Notes: generated by a model from the sequence alone, not told the origin. A DNA stretch of 64,000 bases from Peribacillus folii (GCF_030271255.1 NZ_JASJOM010000005.1:248001-312000), one strand, 5' to 3'. Positions 1-9,740 are shown, counted from the first letter of the stretch. A program made the numbers and translations.

Positions 1-992
1 TTGATGCCTGCCCTTTTATATGTAGCGAAGGATTCCAGCGCCTCGCCATGCCTTGCGATGATCAGCGGGCAATGGATCACCGTTGCCTTCGTTTCCTTGA
101 GAAGCGCCAGGTCATCACCCTGGTCATATTTCGCCCGGCTGTATCCTGAAATATAATGGGCGTGAGGAATTCCCGTACTGGGACCAAGGAAACCAAGATC
201 GTACAAATATTGAATCGGTGTCACCTGATGTGCTTTCCATATCGTCTCGAATTCAAAGCTCCCCTGGGCCGCATGAAGCTTGATCGGTATTCCCAATTTA
301 TCGCTGTAAGATTTGGTCTGTTTTAAACTAGTTGTTGTTTGGCACTCTATACGTTCCGGGGCAAGCATCCCTCTGACCAGGCCATCATAGGCGCCATCGA
401 ATGTTTCGACAAACTCGACCGCCCTGCGCAATCCGGCTTCACCGGCCTTTTCATCCCAATGGAGTTTTACCTTGCCGTTAGGCTGGACGGCCCTGATTCC
501 GGATTGGTAGCTTGATCCCAAGTAAATCCTTAACCCCAGTCCAGCTGCATGCTCCGCCGCAGCTGCCAACTCCTCATAGGTTTCCGCCCAGCTTTTATAA
601 AAAACGGAGGTAATCGGCATCGCCGTCGTAACGCCATGAAGGATGAGCTGGGAATAGGCATACAGGGATTTGAAGGCCTCATCTTCTTTGGACATCCATT
701 CGGGATGGCCGCTTTTGACATACTCCTCCGACCAAAGCAGATTTTTCTGCCTATCGGAGCCAGCCTCGAAATGCAATAAATCATGGTCAATGTCCCCTAA
801 GGCATTCAAGTCGATGAAGCCGGGGCTAAGGATCGCGTTGCCGGCATCCAGCACCTCATCCACTTCTTGCGGATACTTTTTTCCTACATACAAAATCGTA
901 TCCCCTTCGTATACGATCTCCGCGTTTTCCAAAATGACATGATCGCAGCCATCATAGCCAATCACATATCTTCCTTTAAGCTTCGTTTTCAT
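1..992 (-). CDS. amidohydrolase-superfamily protein, 3' end cut by window edge
   Basis: The reading frame stays open for 330 codons from an ATG at 992 to the left edge, so the C-terminus is missing. The protein looks like a cytosolic amidohydrolase: a beta-sandwich start, then PGFIDLNALGDIDHD at residues 57-71, a KLHAAQG histidine strand, and VIHCPLIIARHG near the visible end. The position where most relatives carry the metal-binding HxH reads NALGD here, so the first metal ligands are not the usual ones. The start lies 17 bases inside the upstream amidohydrolase gene, which suggests translational coupling. Substrate unknown; the neighbouring importer suggests an imported amide or cyclic amide. 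Confidence 0.8.
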   Translation of the reverse strand, partial: MKTKLKGRYVIGYDGCDHVILENAEIVYEGDTILYVGKKYPQEVDEVLDAGNAILSPGFIDLNALGDIDHDLLHFEAGSDRQKNLLWSEEYVKSGHPEWMSKEDEAFKSLYAYSQLILHGVTTAMPITSVFYKSWAETYEELAAAAEHAAGLGLRIYLGSSYQSGIRAVQPNGKVKLHWDEKAGEAGLRRAVEFVETFDGAYDGLVRGMLAPERIECQTTTSLKQTKSYSDKLGIPIKLHAAQGSFEFETIWKAHQVTPIQYLYDLGFLGPSTGIPHAHYISGYSRAKYDQGDDLALLKETKATVIHCPLIIARHGEALESFATYKRAGI

Positions 993-2502
993 TCGCTTCC
1001 CCTCCCCGCATTGCCGCAGCGTTTTCCCGTTCGTTATATCTCCTTTCATCGACATAGGCCCTGGCATGTCCCCAGAAATATTTCGTTGGCTTCATATACT
1101 TTTCAAGCCCCGCGCGCTTAATCGTCGAAAAGGCTTCTTCATTCGCTTCGTCGAGCACGGTACTTTCATGAACGGTTTGGACCTTCCTCCCCTCCATGAT
1201 TAATTTCCCATCGACGATGACATGCTCGACATCATTCGCCACTGCTTGGAAAACAAGCCGATGAACATGCATGAATTCAGGAGCCAGATGCGGCTGATGC
1301 AAGTTGACCGTGATCACATCCGCTTTCTTCCCCACCTCAAGCGAGCCGAGTTCATCATCCCAGCCAATGCATTTTGCCGCATCGATCGTAATCATTTCCA
1401 GCAGTTTTCCTGGCGGCAGATAGTAATAATCCCTAAGGGCCGCCTGGTGAACGAATTGGGTTTTCCTCATCGCCTGGAACATATCAAAGCTAGTCGAAGG
1501 CGAGGTCCCATCCGTAGAAATGGCGACCGTTGCACCCATTTCCAATAATTCCGTGATCGGCGTCCGGGCATGGACCTGCCCAAATCCGGGTGAAGCACTG
1601 ACATTGGTGCCCGTTTCTGCGAGTATCCTTGCCTCATCGAAGGAAATGCCGCGGCAATGCTGTAAATGGACATCCGGACCCAACAGGGCATTCTCTCTAT
1701 CTTGTACCGCTAAATGAATCATCCCGCCAAAAGCATCGGAATGAATCCTCGTCTCATATTTACGGGCTATTTCCCTGATCCTTTTTGCTTGATGAAGGTC
1801 ATGATCACTTAGCCCATAAAGTCTGTCAGGAGCTGTAGGGTTGGAAGGGTCAACCGACGTGACGATGACAAATGGGGTAATGAAGGCCCTCGTTCGGTCT
1901 TCATTAGCATGATTCAGTGCTTCGATCACCGCTTCCGCTCCCTTTAATACCTCTTCATAGATAACCTCCTTCACGACTCTTTTCCCGTCGACCCACCGGC
2001 TGAATGAATGTGGCCATGGCGGGTTGCATGGCCCCGTGCAGACAACCTCCCTCACCCCCACCTCGGCGTAAGCCTTTGCATGATTGATCGCGAAAATCGG
2101 GTCATCGGATCGCGGCATCGAGCCTAACACACTCACACCTGTCGTCACGCCCGCCTTCAATCTCTCAAGGGCGGAGAGCTTTCCTTCGTAGTACCAAAAA
2201 TCATCGGTTACAAAATGCTTATACGTATTCGTCATGATCGGCATCCAAAAATCGATATTCTCCATCGCGATGGTCTTGAACATGGAATGTCCCCCATGCC
2301 CATGAACATCGATCAATCCTGGCAAGATGCATTGATGGCTGCAATCAATGACCTTTATTGCTTCATATTTCGATAACAGTTTCTCAGTTACACCCACGTC
2401 CAAAATCCGTCCTTCGTTGATGGCGATGGCGCCGTCCGAAAGGATACGTCTGTTGAGATCCATGGTAATCACAGTCCCATGAATGAGCAGCATATCGATC
2501 AT
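976..2502 (-). CDS. metal-dependent amidohydrolase (chlorohydrolase/deaminase type)
   Basis: This 508-residue enzyme has the full set of amidohydrolase landmarks. These are the HGHGGH metal motif near residue 68, a RIHSDAFGG histidine, LQHCRGIS with the next metal histidine, and VAISTDGTSPSTS with the catalytic aspartate. Such TIM-barrel enzymes deaminate or hydrolyse C-N or C-Cl bonds of purine, pyrimidine, triazine or amide substrates in the cytosol. The start follows AGGAGGGG at good spacing. It is second in an operon after the binding lipoprotein and overlaps the next amidohydrolase. The exact substrate cannot be read from sequence. Confidence 0.9.
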   Translation of the reverse strand: MIDMLLIHGTVITMDLNRRILSDGAIAINEGRILDVGVTEKLLSKYEAIKVIDCSHQCILPGLIDVHGHGGHSMFKTIAMENIDFWMPIMTNTYKHFVTDDFWYYEGKLSALERLKAGVTTGVSVLGSMPRSDDPIFAINHAKAYAEVGVREVVCTGPCNPPWPHSFSRWVDGKRVVKEVIYEEVLKGAEAVIEALNHANEDRTRAFITPFVIVTSVDPSNPTAPDRLYGLSDHDLHQAKRIREIARKYETRIHSDAFGGMIHLAVQDRENALLGPDVHLQHCRGISFDEARILAETGTNVSASPGFGQVHARTPITELLEMGATVAISTDGTSPSTSFDMFQAMRKTQFVHQAALRDYYYLPPGKLLEMITIDAAKCIGWDDELGSLEVGKKADVITVNLHQPHLAPEFMHVHRLVFQAVANDVEHVIVDGKLIMEGRKVQTVHESTVLDEANEEAFSTIKRAGLEKYMKPTKYFWGHARAYVDERRYNERENAAAMRGGEANENEA

Positions 2503-2518
2503 ATTTCCCCTCCTAATC

Positions 2519-2553
2519 GAGAAGGCAGCATATCCGCTGTATGCCGCCTTCTC
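2519..2553 (-). promoter_or_regulatory. intercistronic stem-loop
   Basis: GAGAAGGC (2519-2526) pairs with GCCTTCTC (2546-2553), with further partial pairing inside. There is no T-tract on the transcribed strand and the next ribosome site follows at once. This fits an mRNA-stabilising or processing hairpin that lets the binding-protein message outlast the enzyme messages, as is known for many ABC operons. Function is inferred. Confidence 0.6.
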
Positions 2554-2567
2554 ATTTGCTCCATTCC

Positions 2568-4127
2568 TTACTGAACGGTTATGTCATCGAGCATTAAATA
2601 ATTTGCCGGGTTCAGCCACAGCCCTTTAACCGTTTCGCCATAAACAGCGAGATGCTCATAGTTACGGATCGGAACGTACGGCACCTCTTCCCGTTCGATT
2701 TCCTGTGCCTTCGAATAAAGCTCCTTACGCTTGTCGCCGCTTGATTCCTGACGCGCCGCTTCGATCAGCTTATCCACCTCAGGATTGCTGTAAAATGAGC
2801 TATTGCCGGCAGCACCCTGCGATTTGCTGTCAAACAGATTGAATTGATTATAATCCCCGTCGCCCGTCGCATTGCCCCAGCCGCCTATGGAAACCTGATG
2901 CTCACCCTTGGCTGTCGCGTCAATGTAAGCCCCATACTCCAGAACTTGTATGTTCACCTTGATTCCAATACCTTTTAACTGGGACTGGATCACCTCTGCC
3001 ATGTTGATTCGTTCCTTACGGTCACTTGTTGTTAACGTAATCTCCATACCTTCCTTGATTCTGGCTTCCTTCAATAGCTTTTTGGATTCATTTATATCAT
3101 AATCGTATCCTTTTATATTCGGGTCATAGCCGAAAACCTTAGGGCTCATCGTTGAATTGGCCTTCGTGCCCACATCGTTGTATACCCCTTTGATAATGGA
3201 ATCGACCTCGATCGCATGCGCGACCGCTTTTCGGACACGCACATCATCGAACGGCTTTTTCTTGACATTGAAGCTTAAATACTCCACGGCAAGTCCTTCG
3301 GTGCGATACAGCCCCATCGTGTCCGAGGCCTCGATACGCTCGATTTCCGTCACGGGCACTTGGTCGGTCACATGTGCTTCACCCGTTTCGATCATCGCGA
3401 TTCTCGTTGCATCTTCAGGAACGACCTTGAATACGACGCCATCGATCTTCGGTTTTTCTCCCCAATAGTCTTCATTCTTTGCCAGTTCGATCGCTTCTCC
3501 CGATTTCCACGATTTGAAAACGAATGGTCCTGTCCCAACCGGCTTTTGGCCAAGTTCATAACTATGCTCTTTTATCGCCTTAGGACTCAGGATGCTTCCT
3601 TCATTACTGACCAATATCGATAGCAGCGGAGCATACGGATATTTCAGTTTGAACTGTACCGTCGTATCATCCACTACCTTGATTTCCTTGATCATTTCCA
3701 ATTTACCGGCCTGCGGTGAAGAGGTTTTCGGGTCCAGTAACCTGTCGAAATTCATTTTTACCGCTTCAGCATTGAATGGTGCCCCATCATGGAACTTCAC
3801 GCCCTCACGCAGCTTGAACTCCCATGTCAGATCATCAAGCTGCTTCCATTCCTTCGCGAGCAATGGCTGTGGTTTCATGTCCTTGTCCTGAACGACCAAG
3901 GTTTCATATACCTTCTCATAAACGACGTTTGCCGAAGGAATGTCCGTAATGAAATGCGGATCAAGCGTCGTCGCATCTGAGAGGCGGGCAACGACCAATG
4001 TCCCGCCTTCTTTCGCTTCCCTTTCCGGTTTCTTGCTGCTGGTTTGATCGGATGATGTACATCCGGATAAAACCGCCGAGATACATAATAACGCTGCAAA
4101 TAGTAATCCAGTCATACCTTTTCTCAT
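2568..4127 (-). CDS. ABC transporter substrate-binding lipoprotein, peptide/nickel family 5
   Basis: The 519-residue precursor begins with a basic, hydrophobic signal ending in the lipobox LSGC at about residue 23, so the mature protein should be lipid-anchored outside the membrane. The body is a family 5 extracellular solute-binding protein (OppA/DppA/GsiB class): LDPHFITD near the start, VKFHDGAPFNAEAVKMN, GTGPFVFKSW and a C-terminal EVPYVPIRN. It is preceded by GGGAGGA and is divergent from the permease and ATPase genes that would complete the importer. Its place ahead of two amidohydrolases suggests it delivers their substrate. Ligand unknown. Confidence 0.92.
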   Translation of the reverse strand: MRKGMTGLLFAALLCISAVLSGCTSSDQTSSKKPEREAKEGGTLVVARLSDATTLDPHFITDIPSANVVYEKVYETLVVQDKDMKPQPLLAKEWKQLDDLTWEFKLREGVKFHDGAPFNAEAVKMNFDRLLDPKTSSPQAGKLEMIKEIKVVDDTTVQFKLKYPYAPLLSILVSNEGSILSPKAIKEHSYELGQKPVGTGPFVFKSWKSGEAIELAKNEDYWGEKPKIDGVVFKVVPEDATRIAMIETGEAHVTDQVPVTEIERIEASDTMGLYRTEGLAVEYLSFNVKKKPFDDVRVRKAVAHAIEVDSIIKGVYNDVGTKANSTMSPKVFGYDPNIKGYDYDINESKKLLKEARIKEGMEITLTTSDRKERINMAEVIQSQLKGIGIKVNIQVLEYGAYIDATAKGEHQVSIGGWGNATGDGDYNQFNLFDSKSQGAAGNSSFYSNPEVDKLIEAARQESSGDKRKELYSKAQEIEREEVPYVPIRNYEHLAVYGETVKGLWLNPANYLMLDDITVQ

Positions 4128-4338
4128 GATTGCTGTTCCTCCCTTTCATACTTCCCTTTGTTATCCATGAAGCTTTTTACAATGAGTACATCGGGCATAA
4201 TCAAATTATAAGAAAAAACAAAATTTTATATTTTCAGAATCTTTACTCATTTTTTTATTATCTTTACTGCTTTCCGGCATCATATTTACTTCAATACCTA
4301 TTTTGAATAAATTAAATGAAAGAAAAGGAGGAACTGCC
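4128..4338. promoter_or_regulatory. divergent promoter region of the importer locus
   Basis: This AT-rich stretch must drive both the binding-protein operon (minus) and the permease operon (plus). A good -10 TATAAT for the minus direction lies at 4205-4210 (seen as ATTATA), but no convincing -35 precedes it, which fits an activated promoter. The AraC-type regulator encoded in the same locus is the obvious candidate activator. No clear operator repeat was recognised. Confidence 0.4.
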
Positions 4339-5241
4339 ATGAAGCCAGAGGTTGTAATCAAGAATCCCGGAATGAAGCTAAACAAAAACAAATCTGCAAA
4401 ACTACAAAACTGGAAAGCATTTTATAAAAAGTTCAAAAGAAATAAATTGGCATTGGTAGGCGGATACATTGTACTTTTTTATATTTTATTGGCCATTTTT
4501 GCACCTGTCGTTTCACCGCAGGACCCGTATGAAATCGATTTGGTGAATAAACTTCAGCCTCCGACAACAGAGCATTGGATGGGGACGGATGATAAGGGAA
4601 GAGATATTTTGAGCAGGTTATTATACGGGACCCGCCTTTCCTTGACGGTGGGATTCGTTTCCGTTTTCTTCGGCGCCATCATCGGCATCCTGTTGGGGCT
4701 GACGGCCGGTTATTATGGAAAATGGATCGATACGGTCATCATGAGGATCGTCGATGTCCTGCTCGCCTTCCCGGGAATATTGCTGGCCCTTGCGATCATA
4801 AGCGCCCTTGGACCAAGCTTGATCAATGTAATGGTGGCGGTCGGGGTGTTTTCAATTCCGATGTTCGCCCGGATCGTAAGGGGCTCCACACTTTCGGTCA
4901 GGAAGCTTGAGTACATTGACGCCGTTCGTGCATTGGGAGCCACCGACCTCACGATCATATTCAAGCACATTTTCCCTAATATCCTTTCACCTGTCATCGT
5001 TCAAGCGACCTTGCGCCTGGCAACGGCCATTCTATCGGCAGCCGGCTTGTCGTTCCTCGGACTGGGAGCGCAGCCCCCTTCACCGGAATGGGGAGCGATG
5101 TTAAGCAGCGGACGGGACTATTTGTTCAGCGCTCCGCATATTGCATTATTTCCGGGGATCGCCATATCCACACTTGTACTTGGCTTCAATGTCTTCGGGG
5201 ATGGATTGAGGGACGCACTGGACCCAAGAATGAAAAAATAA
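4339..5241 (+). CDS. dppC: ABC transporter permease, DppC/OppC class
   Basis: A 300-residue inner-membrane permease of the BPD transport 1 family. It has the DppC-type N-terminus (FKRNKLALVGGYIVLFYILLA), a MGTDDKGRDILSRLLYG loop, and the EAA-type motif AVRALGATDLTIIFKHIFPN that contacts the ATPases. A TTG 36 bases upstream keeps the frame open, but AAAGGAGG sits just before the ATG at 4339, so that ATG is the start. It is first in a tight operon with the second permease and both ATPases. The dpp symbol reflects family only; the substrate need not be a dipeptide. Confidence 0.9.
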   Translation: MKPEVVIKNPGMKLNKNKSAKLQNWKAFYKKFKRNKLALVGGYIVLFYILLAIFAPVVSPQDPYEIDLVNKLQPPTTEHWMGTDDKGRDILSRLLYGTRLSLTVGFVSVFFGAIIGILLGLTAGYYGKWIDTVIMRIVDVLLAFPGILLALAIISALGPSLINVMVAVGVFSIPMFARIVRGSTLSVRKLEYIDAVRALGATDLTIIFKHIFPNILSPVIVQATLRLATAILSAAGLSFLGLGAQPPSPEWGAMLSSGRDYLFSAPHIALFPGIAISTLVLGFNVFGDGLRDALDPRMKK

Positions 5242-5253
5242 GGAGGAGAGAAC

Positions 5254-6174
5254 ATGTTCGTATTCATCGTCCGGCGCATTTTGCAAACGATACCGGTATT
5301 GTTAGGAGTTAGTTTAGTCGTCTTCCTCATCATGCAGATGGTTCCCGGTGACCCGGCAACCCTGCTTGCAGGTGAAGGTGCGACCAAAGAAACGATAGAA
5401 ATGATCAGGCACCAGCTTGGATTGGACCGCCCCATCCTCTATCAATATATTGATTATGTGATTCATGCCGTACAAGGCGATTTCGGTGAATCCCTCCGCA
5501 GCAGCCGTCCAGTTCTTGACGAAATCATGGTCCGCTTGCCCGTTACCCTTGAACTCGCACTTGCCAGTATTTTCATCACCGTCGTGCTTGGAATGGTGGC
5601 CGGCATCATTTCGGCGACCAAGCAATACTCTGCCGCTGACATTTCCATCATGATCGTTGCTTTATTAGGAATCTCCCTGCCTAGCTTTTGGTTAGGGCTG
5701 ATGCTCATCTACTTTTTTTCCGTCAACCTTCAGTGGTTTCCCGTATCAGGCTGGGGAACCTTCAGGCACATGATCCTGCCTGCGATTACACTCGGCGCGG
5801 GAGGAGCGGCGATCGTCGCCAGGATGACCAGGTCAAGCATGCTTGAGGTCGTTCGTCAGGACTATATACGTACCGCGAAAGCCAAAGGCTTGAAGGAGCA
5901 TGTCATCATTTATAAGCACGGGCTGAAAAATGCGCTGATCCCCGTCATTACGGTCGTTGGCCTCCAGTTCGGCGCACTCCTTGGCGGCACCGTGCTGACC
6001 GAATCCGTATTTGCCATCAACGGACTTGGGCGATTGATCGTCGATGCCATCAGGACGAGGGATTTGCCGATGGTCCAAGGCGGCGTCCTGATTGCCTCCG
6101 TCATCTTCGTATTCATGAACTTGGCCGTGGATGTCCTCTATCGATACTTTAACAAGCGAATAGACTTAAACTAG
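5254..6174 (+). CDS. dppB: ABC transporter permease, DppB/OppB class
   Basis: A 306-residue permease with the typical start FIVRRILQTIPVLLGVSLVVF, the periplasmic-side GDFGESLRSSRPV segment and the EAA loop RTAKAKGLKEHVIIYKHGLKNALIP. It forms the membrane channel as a heterodimer with the preceding permease. The start follows AAGGAGGAG after a 12-base gap from the upstream stop. The gene order permease C then B, with the binding protein divergent, is less common than B-C in dpp operons but is seen in related glutathione and nickel importers. Confidence 0.9.
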   Translation: MFVFIVRRILQTIPVLLGVSLVVFLIMQMVPGDPATLLAGEGATKETIEMIRHQLGLDRPILYQYIDYVIHAVQGDFGESLRSSRPVLDEIMVRLPVTLELALASIFITVVLGMVAGIISATKQYSAADISIMIVALLGISLPSFWLGLMLIYFFSVNLQWFPVSGWGTFRHMILPAITLGAGGAAIVARMTRSSMLEVVRQDYIRTAKAKGLKEHVIIYKHGLKNALIPVITVVGLQFGALLGGTVLTESVFAINGLGRLIVDAIRTRDLPMVQGGVLIASVIFVFMNLAVDVLYRYFNKRIDLN

Positions 6175-6185
6175 GGAGGTACGTG

Positions 6186-7211
6186 ATGAAACAGGTTGAT
6201 GAAACAATACTCGAGGTGAAAAATTTACACACCCACTTTTTCACGGACGAAGGAACGAGTAAAGCGGTGAATGGCATCAGCTTCACCCTGAACAAAGGGG
6301 AAACGCTTGGAATCGTGGGGGAATCAGGAAGCGGAAAAAGCATCACCTCCTTATCTCTGTTAAGGTTGATTCCATCCCCTCCCGGTAAAATCACCGGCGG
6401 CAGCATCCTTTTCAAAGGCGAGGATCTGCTGGCCAAGACGGAAAAACAAATGCGGGCGATTCGCGGGAACGAAATTTCGATGATCTTTCAGGAGCCGATG
6501 ACCTCATTGAATCCGGTATATTCAGCAGGGGAGCAGATTGCAGAAGCGATCCGGCTCCACCAAAAGCTCGGGAAAAAGGAAGCGTGGAACAAGGCGGTCG
6601 ACATGCTGCGGCTTGTCGGGATTCCTTCTCCTGAAAAAAGGGCCAAGCAGGAGCCGCATGAACTGAGCGGCGGAATGAGGCAAAGGGTCATGATCGCCAT
6701 GGCACTCGCCTGCCACCCTGAGGTATTGATCGCGGATGAGCCGACGACGGCGCTTGACGTGACGATTCAGGCCCAAATCCTGGAACTGATCAAAACGCTG
6801 CAAAAGGATTTCGGCACGGCGGTGATTTTAATCACGCATGATTTAGGTGTCGTCTATGAAACATGTGACAGGGTAGCGGTGATGTATGCCGGTAAAATGG
6901 TTGAATACACCCTGGCGAAAGAGATTTTCACGAACCCTAAACATCCTTACACCATCGGATTATTGAACTCCCTTCCCCGCCTCGACCTGGATCAGGAGGA
7001 ATTGACCACCATCCCTGGGACCGTGCCAAGTCCGTACGATATGCCCAAGGGCTGCAGCTTTGCACCACGCTGTGCACATGCGAGGCGCATTTGCGAACAA
7101 GCCGTACCGGATCTCGAATCAATCGGCCCCGATACGAAGGTCAGCTGCTGGATGTATACCCCGCAATGGGAAAAAGAATATGAAGCGGAAAAGAAAGTGG
7201 GGGTTCAATGA
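6186..7211 (+). CDS. dppD: ABC transporter ATPase, DppD/OppD class
   Basis: A 341-residue ATPase with Walker A GESGSGKS, Q-loop FQEPMTSLNP, signature LSGGMRQR, Walker B VLIADEPTTALD and the switch histidine in LITHDLGVV. The C-terminal oligopeptide-type extension carries a cysteine cluster (CSFAPRCAHARRICEQ, later SCW), which in this family can bind an iron-sulfur cluster. GGGAGG lies a few bases upstream; the ATG at 6186 is preferred over the GTG at 6183. It overlaps the next ATPase by 4 bases. Confidence 0.92.
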   Translation: MKQVDETILEVKNLHTHFFTDEGTSKAVNGISFTLNKGETLGIVGESGSGKSITSLSLLRLIPSPPGKITGGSILFKGEDLLAKTEKQMRAIRGNEISMIFQEPMTSLNPVYSAGEQIAEAIRLHQKLGKKEAWNKAVDMLRLVGIPSPEKRAKQEPHELSGGMRQRVMIAMALACHPEVLIADEPTTALDVTIQAQILELIKTLQKDFGTAVILITHDLGVVYETCDRVAVMYAGKMVEYTLAKEIFTNPKHPYTIGLLNSLPRLDLDQEELTTIPGTVPSPYDMPKGCSFAPRCAHARRICEQAVPDLESIGPDTKVSCWMYTPQWEKEYEAEKKVGVQ

Positions 7212-8197
7212 TGGGCGCAGCAGTGGAAGGCAAGAAGGTTTTGCTAAAGGTAGATCAATTGAAGCAATATTTCCCGATCAAGGGCGGTTTTTTCGGCAGG
7301 ACCGTTAATCATGTAAAGGCCGTCGACGACATCAGCTTCCATATTTATCAGGGGGAAACACTGAGTATTGTCGGTGAATCCGGCTGTGGCAAATCGACGA
7401 CCGGACGGGCCATCCTTCGATTGGATGAGCCGACAAGCGGGCACATACATTTCCAGGGCAAGGACCTGCTCAGTTTGGGAAGAAAGGAAATGAGGAGTAC
7501 GAGGAAGGATTTGCAGGTCATCTTTCAGGATCCCTTCGCCTCCCTTAATCCCAGGCAGACGATCGGGCAAATTCTCGGAGAAGCCTTGGCGATACAAAAT
7601 GTAGTGCCTAAAGGACATCGCAGGAGCAGGATTGAGGAATTATTGGGCCATGTCGGCCTGAGACCGGAAGCATTGGACAGATATCCGCATGAATTCAGCG
7701 GCGGTCAAAGGCAGCGGATCGGGATCGCCCGGGCACTTGCCGTCGATCCGAAGTTGATCATCTGCGATGAAGCGGTCTCTGCACTCGATGTCTCCATTCA
7801 GGCACAAGTGCTGAATCTCTTGAAAACATTGCAGCGGCAATTCGAGCTCACCTTTCTATTCATATCGCATGACCTAGGTGTCGTTCGTCACATTTCGGAT
7901 CGCGTCATGGTGATGTATCTAGGTAAGATCGTCGAAATCGCCGACAAGAAATCGATATTCGAACAGCCGCAGCACCCATATACCCGGGCTCTGCTGTCCG
8001 CGATCCCTGTACCGAATCCTGTGCAGGAAAGGGAACGGATCCTCTTGACGGGGGATGTCCCCTCACCGATCGACCCGCCGGGCGGCTGCCGCTTTCATAC
8101 ACGTTGCCCGTTTGTGATGGACATCTGCAAAACGAAGGCACCGGAACTGAAACGATCAACACAAAATCATCAAGTCGCGTGTCACATTGTGTCATAA
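7208..8197 (+). CDS. dppF: ABC transporter ATPase, DppF/OppF class
   Basis: A 329-residue partner ATPase: Walker [22 protein letters not shown], signature FSGGQRQR, Walker [22 protein letters not shown], and a C-terminal cysteine group [14 protein letters not shown]. The start ATGA overlaps the stop of the preceding gene, so the two ATPases are translationally coupled and should be made in equal amounts. Together with the two permeases and the divergent lipoprotein this gives a complete importer. Confidence 0.92.
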   Translation: MMGAAVEGKKVLLKVDQLKQYFPIKGGFFGRTVNHVKAVDDISFHIYQGETLSIVGESGCGKSTTGRAILRLDEPTSGHIHFQGKDLLSLGRKEMRSTRKDLQVIFQDPFASLNPRQTIGQILGEALAIQNVVPKGHRRSRIEELLGHVGLRPEALDRYPHEFSGGQRQRIGIARALAVDPKLIICDEAVSALDVSIQAQVLNLLKTLQRQFELTFLFISHDLGVVRHISDRVMVMYLGKIVEIADKKSIFEQPQHPYTRALLSAIPVPNPVQERERILLTGDVPSPIDPPGGCRFHTRCPFVMDICKTKAPELKRSTQNHQVACHIVS

Positions 8198-8277
8198 GCT
8201 GTAGATTTCCGCGAAAGTCTTTAGTAAGATACACATAGACAAATGGCTTCTAAAAATATAACCAGCAGAGGTTCTCC

Positions 8278-9045
8278 ATGCTAAGTTACGAGGGTTTCAC
8301 CATCATCATCATGCTCTTCATTTTAGCTCCCATCATGGGGGCTATCGCGCTTTTATTTCTATTCATCTTCGAGAAGAGGATTGACCTGCTTGAAAATAAA
8401 AACAAAGAGATCCGGCTGGAGCAAGCACTGCAGGAGGCACAATATAATAAGCTGAACCAGCAGATCCAGCCGCACTTTTTGTTCAATACGCTGAATGTCA
8501 TTTTAGGCTTGGCCCGCCTGGACAGGAAGGCCGAATTGATCCGGGCCCTGGAGGCATTTTCGCAATTCCTTAAATTCAAATACAAAGCATCCGAGCCATT
8601 GATTCCCCTTGCCCAGGAAATTCAGTACACGCAGCATTATCTCGACATCCAAAGCCTTCGCTTTGGCGACCGGCTTAAGATCGGTATGTCGTGTCCCGAT
8701 CACTTGACGATCGCACTGGTCCCCCCTTTCATTCTCCAGACATTGGTGGAGAATTCATTCAAGCACGGTCTGGAAAAAAAGGTGGGCGAAGCCCTTCTTC
8801 ATATCCAATTCCATCTGGAATCGGAGACGGTGTATCTGTTGGTGAAGGATAATGGGTTCAGCGGGAATGACACTTCCGCTGCAGAGGAAGGCGGACATGG
8901 CCTCGACAATATCAAAAAACGTTTATACTTGTATTTCAGCACCCGTGCACAATTAACGATCGCTTCTGATGAATGCGGCACAAAGGTGGAGGTTTCATGG
9001 CCACTCGTTTTTGATACGAAATCGGAGGAGGCAGCACCGGAATGA
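8278..9045 (+). CDS. sensor histidine kinase, LytS/YpdA class (His_kinase family)
   Basis: A 255-residue kinase with one N-terminal membrane segment (residues about 5-32) and then the His_kinase signature LNQQIQPHFLFNTLN, whose histidine is the phosphorylation site. The ATPase domain is seen in LVENSFKHGL and VKDNGFSGN, followed by GHGLDNIKKRL. It has almost no extracellular part and no PAS or GAF domain, so it probably senses through a partner. The nearby symporter-like protein or the importer could be that partner. It overlaps the response regulator by 4 bases. Confidence 0.88.
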   Translation: MLSYEGFTIIIMLFILAPIMGAIALLFLFIFEKRIDLLENKNKEIRLEQALQEAQYNKLNQQIQPHFLFNTLNVILGLARLDRKAELIRALEAFSQFLKFKYKASEPLIPLAQEIQYTQHYLDIQSLRFGDRLKIGMSCPDHLTIALVPPFILQTLVENSFKHGLEKKVGEALLHIQFHLESETVYLLVKDNGFSGNDTSAAEEGGHGLDNIKKRLYLYFSTRAQLTIASDECGTKVEVSWPLVFDTKSEEAAPE

Positions 9046-9740
9046 ATGTATTATTAGTCGATGATGAACCATTGGTGCTTGAACAAATGGAATATATGAT
9101 CCAGTCGATTTTCCCTTTTTGGAAGTTCCATAAAGCCGCTGATGCTGTTCAAGCACTTACACTCAACCAGAATCATAAAATCAACCTCGCTTTCCTGGAC
9201 ATCAACCTTCCAGGGCGATCGGGCCTTGAATTTGGTGAAGATTTGCGCACGCTCAATAAGGATGTGGAAATCATCATGGTCACCGCCCATCAAAGCTTCG
9301 ATTATGCCCAGCAATCCATCAGGATCGGGGTCGTTGATTACTTGACGAAACCGGTCATCGAAAGTGAATTGCATAAAGTGCTATCCAAGTATCAAGAAAG
9401 CGGCGCTACCCAGAACTATTCAACCCTGATCCAACATTCGCTATCATTCATTCATGAAAATTATGCGGACAAAATCTCGCTTTCGGACATCGCCCGTGAA
9501 GTGCATACGAACCCGACATATTTAAGCCGGAAATTCCATGAAGAGGTCGGCACCTCCTTTTCCGAATATTTAATGCACTATCGAATAAAAGCCGCTAAAA
9601 GGGCGTTAACCGCCAACACGAACTGGAGCATTTCGGATGTCGCCGAAAACTCCGGTTTCAACAGTCAGCATTATTTCAGCACGTTATTCCGCAAAATAGA
9701 GGGAATTACACCAAAGGAGTTCCGCGAGAAAGGAAAATGA
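9042..9740 (+). CDS. response regulator with AraC-type DNA-binding domain
   Basis: A 232-residue protein. Residues 1-115 are a receiver domain with the acidic pair DDEP, the phospho-acceptor aspartate in FLDINLPGRSG, the switch region VTAHQSF and the lysine of LTKPV. Residues about 125-232 are a two-helix-turn-helix AraC domain (LSDIAREVHTNPTYLSRKFHEEVG and ISDVAENSGFNSQHYFSTLFRK). It should be phosphorylated by the overlapping kinase gene and most likely controls the divergent importer and amidohydrolase operons. YesN-like by architecture. Confidence 0.9.
   Translation: MNVLLVDDEPLVLEQMEYMIQSIFPFWKFHKAADAVQALTLNQNHKINLAFLDINLPGRSGLEFGEDLRTLNKDVEIIMVTAHQSFDYAQQSIRIGVVDYLTKPVIESELHKVLSKYQESGATQNYSTLIQHSLSFIHENYADKISLSDIAREVHTNPTYLSRKFHEEVGTSFSEYLMHYRIKAAKRALTANTNWSISDVAENSGFNSQHYFSTLFRKIEGITPKEFREKGK

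Noticed and set aside
2206-2502. Extra antisense genes over the amidohydrolase and importer genes
   Set aside because: All plus/minus partners there lack ribosome sites and lie fully within genes with strong domain evidence.
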